Below the pieces are notes generated by a model, which worked only from the letters and a program-made list of their open reading frames with translations, ran no database searches and was not told the origin of the DNA. Positions 23,700 through 35,500 of a stretch of DNA of 64,000 nucleotides are shown piece by piece. Numbering within the stretch: the stretch's first letter is position 1; each line of letters begins with the position of its first letter. The stretch is taken from contig CM060076.1 in NCBI GenBank assembly GCA_030533445.1, positions 4,406,501 through 4,470,500 of the forward strand, written 5' to 3'. Source of the DNA: Cyprinodon diabolis. Taxonomy: Eukaryota; Chordata; Actinopteri; Cyprinodontiformes; Cyprinodontidae. Both the position numbers and the translations under genes were made by a program.

Positions 23700-24687
23700 G
23701 AAAAACATTTTTTTTTACATAATCACAGAGGATTATTTTCATGTCTGAAACTTTAGTCTTATATGTAAAACATCCACAGATGACCAGTATGGCACCTACT
23801 GAAGATTTGGTTTGGCAATTTTTTTTTTTCTTAAATAATAAAAAAATACACACACATAGCCAATTCAACAGTGGAAATATTTGAGGATAGTAAACAATGT
23901 GGTTTAGGAACTTAAATACTTGTGAATGAAAGTGTGTAAATTGTGCACTAGAATTCTTCTGATATTTTGCTCATTTATTCATTTGATCGGGACAGTGCAT
24001 GTTATAGAGTACACATGAAAAACACATGCATCTAAACACCCAGATTTTATCAAAGCCTACAGTAAATACCATTTGTTGTCTTTCTGGCATATGTAGACAA
24101 TTAAACGTAGCTGTTGGAAAGTCCCTCCATCTTGTCAGCGGAACTCCACCAGCTCAGATGTAATTCCATGTGCAGCCTTTTTTGTCAAACTAAAACAGGT
24201 GACATACATTTAAATCTATATTATACAAGCCAAGCCATGTTTACATTGATTTGCCAAGCTTCCAACAATCATCTCTTAAAATCGTCAATATGGTGAAAAT
24301 TATGCAAAAACTGTAAAATGTAAAAAACCTCAATATGCCTTGAAATTCAAACATTAACTGTATTTGGTAGATTGTATTTAGTCTCGAAATTTTCAGGTCG
24401 CAAATCTTGTATTTAGACAATGTACTCGCCGGCGTTTCTATAACGAAATACTTCCACACGGCAGACATTTTCTTCTCCTGTTTTTTTTCCCCACCGCATA
24501 AAAAAAAACTACCCTGGCATTGGTTAAGAGGGAATATTGGCCCGCTCTCATTGGTCTGGAGCAGGCCAATAGCAATAATTGACACTAGTGAGTGTCGGGA
24601 GAGAGAAGGTGGTGTTCAAGTGTACAACAAACCTCAAAATGGTATTGTGCCCTATTTGTTGGTACTCGCCGATGCCAATACATCATT

Positions 24688-24826
24688 TTATTTTTGGATA
24701 CTTGGCCATAAACATCAGAGCCCATCTCAGTGTTGTGGCAGTTGTTTCAGTCCCAGCAGAAAACAGGTTCATGACTGTCACCAGAAGGTTGTCATTGTGG
24801 TAGTGAGAGTTGGTGATCCCAGCCTC
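24688..24826 (-). pseudogene. Orphan exon 6 of a CYP2K-like P450
   Basis: On the minus strand 46 codons match exon 6 of the neighbouring P450 genes: [20 protein letters not shown], then [14 protein letters not shown] (the I-helix oxygen-binding motif) and MAKYPKIK. Its 3' end and donor are replaced by repeat DNA at about 24688. No other exon was found nearby. It is most similar to gene 1 exon 6 (29573-29714), so it probably came from duplication of gene 1. Confidence 0.8.
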
Positions 24827-25416
24827 CTACAAGTAAACAGCATTGCACAAAGACATTATCTTAAAGCAGTAATGTAAATGGTCATACTGTATATTGTCTC
24901 AGAAAAATGTAACTGTCCTGAGCCCTGGATTGGTATCCATACCGTTTTCAGATTTTGTTTCATTGCATATGTTTTATATTAAATGTGGGGAGAAATTGGT
25001 TATAATTGTGTTGGATATAAAATTAAAAAAAAGAGAGAGAGAGAGAGAGATTTTTTTTTTCTTAAGTTTATTGAGTATGCTCTTCCTACTGTATGTTATT
25101 AAAGCCCCTGAGTCAATGCAGGTAAGGACTATATTTTGCATTTGGTGAATTTTTTCCACCATTAGCTTCACATTTTTAGACTGATATTCATTCTTATTTT
25201 CTAACCTATTAGAAACTCAGCCAGGTTAGATCAGGGATCGGCAACCCAAGCTGCTCAAAGAGCCATATTGGACCAAAAAAAAACAAAAAACAAATCTGTC
25301 TGGAGCAGAAAAAGGAAAAGTCATATGAGCCTTGTATGGCAACACAATACATGCAAATGTACCCACCTCTATACGTTTTGGGTTTTATAATATAGAATTT
25401 GAAGAAAAAAAAAATG

Positions 25417-25633
25417 TAATCTTTTATTGTCCCACAATGGGGAAATTCAGTCTATGCATTAAACCCATTCACTTGGGGAGCAGTGAGCTGCCATTGTGTG
25501 GCTCCCGGGGAGCAGCGTAGGGTTAAGGTTTTGCTCAGGAACCTAGAGTGCCGGCTATGAGGATCGAACCGTGTACTTCCAACCTTCTCAGAGAAAAAGC
25601 GCACTGCTCTAACTGCTAGACCAACACTCCCCC
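25417..25633 (-). repeat. tRNA-derived SINE, copy 4
   Basis: Minus-strand copy of the 23467-23699 family, with the GGGGAGCAGTG(A/G)GCTGCC body block and a TTTTATTGTCCC tail end. Confidence 0.65.
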
Positions 25634-25683
25634 ATATTTGCTGCATCTAGTTAAATTGCATAATTTGGTTATTTCTTTCAGAA

Positions 25684-25845
25684 GGCTGAAAAAAAGAACG
25701 CAACCCCTTTTTTTGCATTTACTTAATCATATTTAGTTAAACACAACTTTTTTATGTCCTACCCTGCTAACAAGAAACAATTGTGTTAAAGTAACTAAAT
25801 ATGATTAAGTAAATGCAAAAAACAGTTGAATTCTTTTTTTCAGAG
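25684..25845. mobile_element. Small foldback MITE, family F copy 1
   Basis: Ends CTGAAAAAAA...TTTTTTTCAG with a long internal inverted repeat: GCATTTACTTAATCATATTT is mirrored by AAATATGATTAAGTAAATGC. A second copy is at 51847-52001, where the ends read CACTGAAAAAAA...TTTTTTCAGTG, suggestive of a CACTA/EnSpm-type derivative. Confidence 0.65.
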
Positions 25846-26578
25846 AAAAAAACATCTATGTGTGTTTTACATCCAGGAATGACATCAGGAAGGGCTTAAA
25901 GAGTTTAGAGTTAATTTCCTACACACAATAGTGTTCTTACTGTTGACCCCATGAAGGGTGAGTGAAGAGGAGCTAAGAACAGGATGAAAGAATTATAATA
26001 TGCCTAATTCAGACAGACAGGGAAAAGGGAGAGCAATTAAAAAAACAGCAAAAACGAAACCTGCACACAGCTCAGTATATATGGAACTTTATTGATTCCA
26101 AGGGAAATTAACTGTGGATAATAATTCATGTTCAATGCAAAATAAAATTATACACACCAGATTGATGAATAGTATTAATGTTCGAATACATGAGTGTGAT
26201 CTCTTTTTAAAACATATATTGCAAAGCAGTCTTACCATAGCTCTGATCTATGCTACTATGGTTCAGTCTGCACTTTAGTAATTTGTTTGAAATTAAATTA
26301 AAACAAAAGGACAAAATATTACCTAAGTGTAGCTTACCCAAAAAAAGGAAAAAAATACATTTCAGAGAAAATATATATTAAAAGACAAACATCAGTGCAA
26401 ATATGGTTGCTAATTGATCTTTATGAGGTAAAGAAAATATTACATTCTTAAAAAAAAATTTTTTCCATTTAAGGTATCTGTTATTTTTACTTTTTATTAT
26501 TATTGACAACCTTTCAAGCTCTTCTTTAAAAATGTTGTTAAAATTTATTTCTTTTTTTTTTCCAATAAGAGCCCCTCC

Positions 26579-29500
26579 TTACATTAAAGGGATGGCGCAC
26601 AATGTATGGGGTTGAGGGATAAGAGTACCGCCAACTAGTGGCGCTATATCCAATTCCTCCTCTGTAACTCCGGGGGGTGGAGCAAATCGAAAGTTCTGCA
26701 GGAGAGTGGCGAAGAAGATAAAGAGCTCCATTCTGGCCAGACTCTCTCCAGGACACATCCTGCGACCTATTTGAAACAGATCCTCAGCAAAAGCCTGAAA
26801 AATTTGGATTATGATATATAAAAAAAACCTTACCTGCTGAAAAAGGCATGAAAGCATCACGCTTGACAAACTTCCCATCTTTGTTCAGGAAATGGCCAGG
26901 ATGAAAGACATTTGGCTTCTCCCACTCACTCTCATCTTGCAGGACAGATGTTAAGACAGGAATTATAGGGGTTCCCTGGAAATCACAGACCCATAATGAT
27001 GATCTTCAAACTGAATGGATGCTTTTCTACCTTGGCTGAAATGAATTAGAGTCTCAGGCTTTTGCAGAACTTAATAATGACATCCTTAGGAAGCCATTAT
27101 TATTAAATCTTAAAACTCAACAGATAGCAAAGCCCTTCACTGAAACAATACATGACAGGACGAAATATGTTTTAATATTAGATGATGTTTTCTTTACATG
27201 GATCAATCAAACACGGTAAGGTCCTCCAGCAATGATTTAGGAGAAAAAGTTACTGGAATAAGTCAAATGAGAGCAGATCCATCTATATAACAAATACTCC
27301 ATCCATCACATTTATCAATCATTACCAGAGGTTTCCTCCACAGCCTTCGTTTTGTCTATAATAGCCTGTTAAATGTCCTGTCTAGTCCACAGGACTCCTC
27401 TGGACCTGGAGGCTTATTGTGATTCACTCCAAGCTTCCTCTTCAACTGACTTCTAGCGGCAGATCGGTAGAAATGGACGGAAAAGAGAGCAGTTCTATCT
27501 TCTATTTTGGTTGAGAATAAAAACATAGAAGCAAGAGCATCCATGGCAGAAAGGAAGATAAAATATTTGTGATGTGAGAGTGAGGCTTTAGGTCAAAAGA
27601 AAGTGTGATGTCTACTTGATTGTGTGCATTGCTATAACTGTTTTATTTCTGTTTTGCCTTGTTGTTTTCACTAATCACAGGTTGGTGGGTTTAATTTACT
27701 GAAATCCCCTGAAATTCATCACAACCTTTTTCTGTCTGGCACCTGCTTTTTCTGTTTATTTTTCTGATGTTGAGACCAGTGCAGCATCTGGCCAAACTTC
27801 TTTCATACTTCAAGACTTTGTTGACCCCCACGGCCTCTGTACCCCTAACAGCACGGCACTGTGACTAACATGGGTGTACACATTGAAATAAAAGGATTTG
27901 GATTTCTGGCGGCATCCGTACCGCAGCTGCACAGCATTCAGTGTGAGCCTAGTGTCATTAAAGTTCAGACAGAAAGAGAGGAAATTTGGAAACACTGAAT
28001 TTTTATTACACAGAATTTTAATTAAATTTTTTTAGCACCAAATTTTAAAGACTGAATTTTTACCACAAATAAAATTCAGTATAAGGAATTCAGTGTGTAA
28101 AAAAAACTAAATCAGTGTTTAAAATACAGTGCTGAAAAATGTAGTTTTTAAGATTTGGGGATACAAAGTGTAGATTCCATTTACTCTGTTTTTCTTCCAT
28201 ATAAATGTGTTTTAAAAACATGGTTTTTCATGGACTTTCAGCTAATTTAAATTTAGGGTAGCCCAAGGACGCCCAGATGTCACTCAAAGGGCTGGTACAG
28301 TAATAAAAAATAAGCATATCGGACTGATTTTGTCAGGAATCCAGTTTGTGTGGTCTGTTTTTGTGTTTCCTTTCCTTCTCCACCAGGTGGTGCCCCGTCC
28401 TCATTGGGTCTCCCTGCACACCTGCAGCTCATTGCCTCATTGCCTGTGGAGTGTTCTTAAGCTGCTGACTGCCACTACCTCGACGCCAGAGTGTTTGCCA
28501 ATACTGGGTACTCTAGCCATGTTTAGTTTAACAGAGTCTAACCTGAGTTTTTGTTTGTCAGTTTTGGGTACTCTAGCCAAGCTAAGTTGTGCTGAGTCAA
28601 ACTGAGTTTTTGTCAACCTGAGTCATAACTTTGTTTTTTGTCTTCGCCTCTCGGTAGGAAGTCATCCTGCAAACTGGATTTGTTTGGACCTTCTCTCTCT
28701 GGAAGGACCAACTGAGCTTCTAACTGAGGTGGGGTTCCAAAAAGGAAGTTTGGATCCACTTTCCCAAAGAGGTCGTTTGAGCTTCACACCGAACAAAGGT
28801 TTCATCTGCACCACAGTCCGTTCAAGTACCGCAGGAAATCTGAGTGGCAGTCAGCTTCTCCATTCACCAAGGAAAAACCGCAGTCTGAGTAACCCTGTCC
28901 ACCCAACACCAAACAAGACAATCTATGGAGCATTCCACACAGACTGGATTCCATAAAGGACACCTTTTCCTGGAGAATTCCGGTTTGACAGTGTTCAGAG
29001 CAGCACTGGACTCATCTCTATATTCTTAATAAACCTGTTAAACTTTTCCCTGGTCTCTCTGTTTGGTCATCTGCATTTTTGGGTCAGACCTTTAATTAAA
29101 TCATGACAGATTTTCAGTGTAACAATGACTTTTTTGAGCATAATGTCCAATTACGCTATATGAATGGATTTAAAACTAATTACCAGCTGTTTTCTTTTTT
29201 CACATTTCATTCAGATTTGACAACATCTAAATGCCATGCATCATCAACCAAGTTTATATGTATACCTTCTCAATAAAATAACCTTGAAAGGTGACATCGC
29301 TGCTTGTTCTGTGAGGAATTGCCAGAGGGGCAATGTTGGCCAGTCTTTGTGTCTCATAGATGACAGCCTCTGTAAAAGGCAGCTTTTGTTTGTCCTCAAC
29401 CTGCACCTGGCGGCTTCCAATCACGTTCCTCAGCTCCTCCTGGACTTGGTCTAGAGGCATAAAAGCAATAAGCATAGCATTTTTTCTCATTTTTGTAATC

Positions 29501-32500
29501 AGCAGCTACCTACTGCATAATTTTTTACAATTTTTTTTTTTACAAAATGTCAAAGGATATGTTTCTCCTAACCTTGTATTTTTGGATATTTGGCCATAAA
29601 CAGGAGGGCCCATCTCAGTGTTGTAGCTGTTGTTTCAGTTCCAGCTGCAAACAGATTCATGACTGTCACCAGGAGGTTGTCATTATGGTAATGGCTGTCA
29701 GTGATCCCAGATTCCTGCAGAAAAGCAACCGTTAGACTTCATTTTTTAGCAAGCACATATTGGTAGTGTATGCTTAAATCACGTTTATAGGTTTTAAGCA
29801 CAAATCATTTTTTCTTAATTGAGAGCACAAAATAAAGCTAACAAATCAAACAAAAGAATATTTTTTTCAAACAGCATACTTAAGTATTAATAGCATACTA
29901 TTAAGTCGATGAAAAAGTACGGTTCAAAAACGAGAATGATAAACCATTCATGAATAACTGACTATCATGGATGGTAAAGTCATTCCTGATGTCTGAGCTT
30001 AATTTGGGGTAGACCAACAATGTTATCTAATTAATAAACATTCTAAAACTAAAATCAAAATTTGAAATGAATAAAGAGTTCTAAAAGTTAGAATAGAAAT
30101 ATATCTCACAATAGAATACAGTATATACAGTGAAGAAAATAAGTATTTGAACACCCTACTATTATACAAGTTATTACTTAGAAATCATGAAGGGCTCTAA
30201 AATTGTCGTCGATGGTGCATGTCCACTGTGAGAGACATTATCTAAAACAAAAAAATCAGAAGTCTTAATGTATGATTTTTTTAAAACTATTTGTTTCTAT
30301 GATACATCTGCAAATACTTATTTGAACACCTGGGAAAATCAATGTTAATATTTGTTACAGTCGCCTTTGTTTGCAATTAGAGTGTTTTTTCTCCAGGGTT
30401 GCACACACTGCAGGAGGGATTTTGGCCCACTCCTCCACACAGTGGTTCTCTAGATCGGTCAGGTTTCGGGGCTGTTGCTGAGAAACAGAGTTTGAGCTCC
30501 CTCAAAAGATTCTCTATTGGGTTTAGGTCTGGAGACTGGCTAGGCCACGCCAGAACCTGGATATCCTTCTTACAGAGCCCTTGCTTGGTTATCCTGGCCG
30601 CGTGCATCAGGTCATTGTCATGCTGGAAGACCCAGCCTCCACCCATCTTAGGTAGGAGGTTGTTCCCCAAAATATCGCAATACATGGCCCCAGTCGTCCT
30701 CTCCTTAATAAACCCCCAAAGCAATTGTTACTAATTATATAGGGTGGGTGGACATGTGTCTTTATGCAGCTAACCAACTCAAACAGTTGCATCTAATTTA
30801 GGTTAATAAAGGGAGTGGATGGGGACATTTTGAAGGCAGACTAACAGGTCTTTGAGGGTCAGAATTCTAGCTGATAGACAATTGTTCAAATACTTATTTG
30901 CAGCTTTATCATACAAAAAAAAATCATATATTGGAATTTCTGGATTTTTCTTTAGATTGTATCTCTCACATTGGAAATTCACCTACAATGACAATTTCAG
31001 ACCCCTTCATGATTTCTAAGTGGGAGAAGAGCAGGATGTTCACTTATTTTCCTCACTGTAGTTCGTAGTTAGAATGCACAGCTTGTTGGGTGCCATCATT
31101 TAATCGAAAGATCTTTGTATGCAACCAGATATTTAAGCATCCCCAGTGTTTGCAAAAAAACCTGTTGGTTTATGACCATTTTGATTTTAAAGCCCCAGAG
31201 CAAAGGTGTTTTATTGCCAAATTGCACCACCCACAGAATGTGATGGAAAGTGCCTGTTCGTCTTTTCTTCCTGCCCCTTTACACTTTATAATGGAAAATT
31301 AACTGTGCAATATGTCTACAGTTGTAAAGCCAAATATTCATAGCCTTTTATTTTGCGTGCTTTAAGGCTATTTTTTATATGTGTCAGGATTCCTGTCTGT
31401 GTGTTTGTGTTTCTGTGTTTGTCTCCCTTCCTCCACCAGGAGGCGCCTGGTTCTGGTCAGCCTCCCCACACACCTGCAGAGGGTTACCTCGTTAACGGAG
31501 TGCTCTTAAGCTGCTGACTGCCACTACCTCGACGCCAGAGTGTTTGCCAGTTTTGGGTACTCTAGCCAAGCTGAGTTTTGCTGAGTCAAATTGAGTTCTT
31601 GTCAATCTGAGTCTTAATCTTGTTTTTTGTCTTTGCCCCACGGCAGGAAGTCATCCTGCACTGGAAAAACTATCTAGAAATAGGCAAAAAATGTCTTAAA
31701 TTAAGTGTATTTTTCCTTAATTTGAGTAGGTAAATGAGATAGTTTGCCACTGGAATGTGTATTTTTTCTCTTAAAATAAGATCATTAGATAATATGCACT
31801 TGAAATAAGACAATGCAATTGTGTTTTCTTATTTTAAATGTAAATTGTCTTGTTCCATTGGCAAAATGTATCTTTTACCTCCTCAATCTAAGAACAAATG
31901 CACTTATTTTAAGAAAAAATGACTTATCTAGATTTCTATTTTTTCCAGTGTGCAAACTGGATGTACCGTTTTATTATATATTTATTTTAACATGAATGTT
32001 AATGTTTTATTAGCTATATCATTCCAAAAAAAAATTAAAAACAATCTAGAGGACTTTGTTTCAAAGTATGAAGACGTTTCACTTCCCATCCAGGAAGCTT
32101 TTTCAATTCAAAATGTCAGGAATAGCGTTGAGTTTGAGGTTTTATACAGTAGCCCAACAAATTGGAGCAGACGAACGGGTCCGCCCTTTTTATAACGGGG
32201 GTCGTTTGGCTTCTTTTGTTAGACTGCAAAGCCCCATATACCCATCTAAGTGTCTGAAAGGTCGGTCGCTTCGTGAAGTCCTGGATGGGAAGCAAAACAT
32301 CTTCAAACTTGCAAACAAAGTCCAGTGGATTGTTTTAATTTTCTTTTTTTTTGGACTGACTATGACCTGGATGACTGAGAACTTTTGCCAGCTTATATAT
32401 ATATTATCATGTAGAAGATTCTGGTTTTCCTTCTTTACAGCTGCTCTTATCCTGCTGCTTTTTTAACAATATATTTTACCATGATAGCGCAAATAAAAAT

Positions 32501-35500
32501 GTTATGATTGTCATAGATCAAAATGTAATCATTTTTCTAATACACCATAAAAGCCTTGAATCATTTGATTCAAACATCATGTTTATGCTTCATTCATCAT
32601 TTTTTATATTTGTTTTTTTATTTTGTTGCCTTTTATTGAATTAATATAAATTTCTATGTCTGTAAACTCTAGCCATTGCATTATGCTTAGTCTCTAGAGC
32701 ACTTTGACTAAAAACATTGCAGATGAATGTATTCTGATGAAGTCAGAGTACAATATTTAATATTATATATTAAATATTAAGTTTCTGACCTGATGTTGCT
32801 GTTGACGGATGAGGAAGGCATCTACAACTCCTCTGCACACCTTTGGACTGAGGGTCTGTCTTAAATGGTTCAGGAGCATCAGATGATGTTGCTTATTGGC
32901 AAGAAATATATTGCCTAATTTCCTTCTGGCAAAGAACATCAGTTTGCCAAAAATTGGGAAGATGTTAGACAGCTGATAATAAAGAGAAGATAAACAGTTA
33001 GTTTTTCTTTTCACATTTTAGGTCTTGTGTTCAGAACAACAATTGAAAGTCAGTTTTGTATACATTCAAAAGCAGTAAAGTCACACCTGTATTGCTGGTG
33101 AGCCAATCATCTGAATTAATCTGTTTGTTCGATTAACAATTGTTTTGAAGTCTACATCATCATATTCAAATCTTTTTCCATAAACCATGGAGCAGATTAT
33201 ATTACAGACAGCATAGCTTATATGTTGAGTCGTATCAAAGGCTTTACCTGCAAGAAAACAGACAATAATTCTTCAAAACTCTATTGGTCCTATTTATAAT
33301 GAGAAGTAGTTAGCTTGCATAAAAGAGCTGTTTCATAGTTTTGAGCAGTAAATAAATTGAATATGACAGACCACTCAGGAAGAAGAAATCATTTGCTTTT
33401 CAATAATCTGCAAAAAGTTGCCAAATAAATTAGTTTTCGAACAAGTTTAAATAAAATTTGTTTAGGAAACCTGATCTAAAATATCAGTGTTTATGCACAG
33501 CACTTAATGCAGTAGACCATCTTTAAGTTTGTTTTATTATGTATTTGGAGGAGTTAAGGAAATGTTTAAACTTAAAAACCAATTTAAAATGATTGCATGG
33601 GAGTTTTCCACTAAATACTGAAATTGAAAATGCACTTGATCGTTTTCTGATGCAATCAATTAGTACATAACCATACATTCCCCAAAACTAAAACTGTCCC
33701 TTTATCAAAAAATAAATATTTATCCTCAGTGTTGGTCCAGTGGGTAACTTCAACCAGCTATTGTTGGTGAAGAATCTTATTGTAGAATAGCCAGGATATT
33801 ATTATCTGCAATCCTAAGGCTGCTTTTTGCAGATTATGTGGTCCTATTGGCTTCATCAGGTCATGATCTGCAGCTCTCGCTGGATCGGTTCGCAGCCGAG
33901 TGTGAAGCGGCCGGGATGGGGATCAGTGCCTCCAAATCCGAGGCCATGGTCTTGAGCCGGAAAAGGGTAGAGTGCCTTCTCCGGGTCAGGGGGGGTGTCC
34001 TGCCCCAAGTGGAGGAGTTTAAGTATCTCGGGATCTTGTTCACGAATGAGGGAAGAAGGGAGCGGGAGATCAACAGGCGGATTGGCGCAGCGTCTGCCAT
34101 GAAGCGGGCGCTGTACCGGTCCGTCGTGGTGAAGAGAGAGCTGAGTCAAAAAGCGAAGCTCTCGATTTACCGGTCGATCTACGTTCCTACCCTCATCTAT
34201 GGTCATGAACTCTGGGTCATGAGCGAAAGAACGAGATCGCGGATACAAGCGGCCGAAATGGGTTTCCTCCGTAGGGTGGCAGGGCTCTCCCTTAGAGATA
34301 GGACTCGGAGTAGAGCAGCTGCTCCTCCATGTCGAGAGGAGCCAGATGAGGTGGCTCGGGCATATGGTTAGGATGCCTCCTGGACGCCTCCCTGGTGAGG
34401 TGTTCCGGGCACGTCCCACCGGGGGGAGGCCACGGGGAAGACCCAGGACTCGCTGGAGAGACTATGTTTCTCGGCTGGCCTGGGAACGCCTTGGGGTTCC
34501 TCCTGAAGAGCTGGAAGAAGTGGCTGGGGAGAGGGAAGTCTGGGCCTCCCTTCTTAGGCTGCTGCCCCCACGACCCGAACCCGGATAAACGGAGGAAGAT
34601 GCATGGATGGATGGATGGATGGATTATTATCTGCATAATTTATTGTATTCCTCACAGCTGCTGTTACCTTTAAACTTTTTAAACTCCTGCATGAGGAGCT
34701 GACATTCCTCAACGATTTTCTCCTCACAGACTTTTTTTCCCATCCCAAAGTCCTTAAGTTTTGTCAAAGCGAAGCGACGCATTTCTTTCCAAGAGTCACC
34801 ATTGGCCCATGCAATACCTGTTTGAAACAATAAAATAAGTCAGTCCAATAACTTTTCTATATGTTTAGTATTACATGTTTGAAATTTTACCCATTATTTA
34901 CCGTGTTGTTGGTTTACTTCTTTAGTCATTCTGGGTGCTTCCCGTTCTCCAAACTCATCTGCATAACTTACAAATGCTTCCTTGATTGTTTTGTAACCCG
35001 TCAACACCACCATTTTCCTTGATCCCATGTAGACAGTGAACACAGATCTGTACTTCTTAGAAAGCTGAGACAAAGACAGGTGTGCAAAAGAAAAGAAATT
35101 AAATATATAGATTTCTTCAAAACGTTTAGTAAAATAATTAGTTTTTTTGAGGTCATCACCGGGTCATTCACCGGACCTCTTCTAATGATGAGTGTTGGTG
35201 ACAAAACTTCTTGAGGGAAAATCGGCATTGTGCCAGGACTCCTCTGAACATGCAAGGCCTGCTTTGGTGTTTTTCCGACCAAGACATACTGAACACAATG
35301 GGAGCGTATCCCAGCTCAAACACAGTCATGCCTGTGGGCTTTCCTCCGTTTTTATGGAAGACTTGATGGTCTTCAATATTTTAGGAGGATTCAACTGTAA
35401 CATTAAACATCACTAATAAGCTTATTAGCAATACTTTCAGCTCTCTGAAAGCGTTTCCATGACTGCAGCCCAGCTCTTTATACATTTACTAATCCTATCC

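Larger units (their letters stand above)
20597..24685. other. 3' UTR of the receptor gene, then intergenic repeats
   Basis: Starts with the receptor 3' UTR (signal 20834-20839). Contains a long T run (about 21479-21503), an L2-like LINE tail (22352-22528), a SINE (23467-23699) and, from about 24420 to 24688, repeat DNA whose end (TTGTTGGTACTCGCCGATGCC) matches the hAT MITE at 40059-40444. No gene seen in the remaining stretches. Confidence 0.45.

Noticed and set aside
28330..28956. Plus-strand frames of ~90 codons
   Set aside because: They lie in the solo LTR 28331-29108; the related LTR at 62204 does not conserve the frames.
32056..32466. 136-codon plus-strand frame
   Set aside because: Lies over an interspersed repeat in a P450 intron, with a hydrophobic AT-rich C-terminus and no domain.
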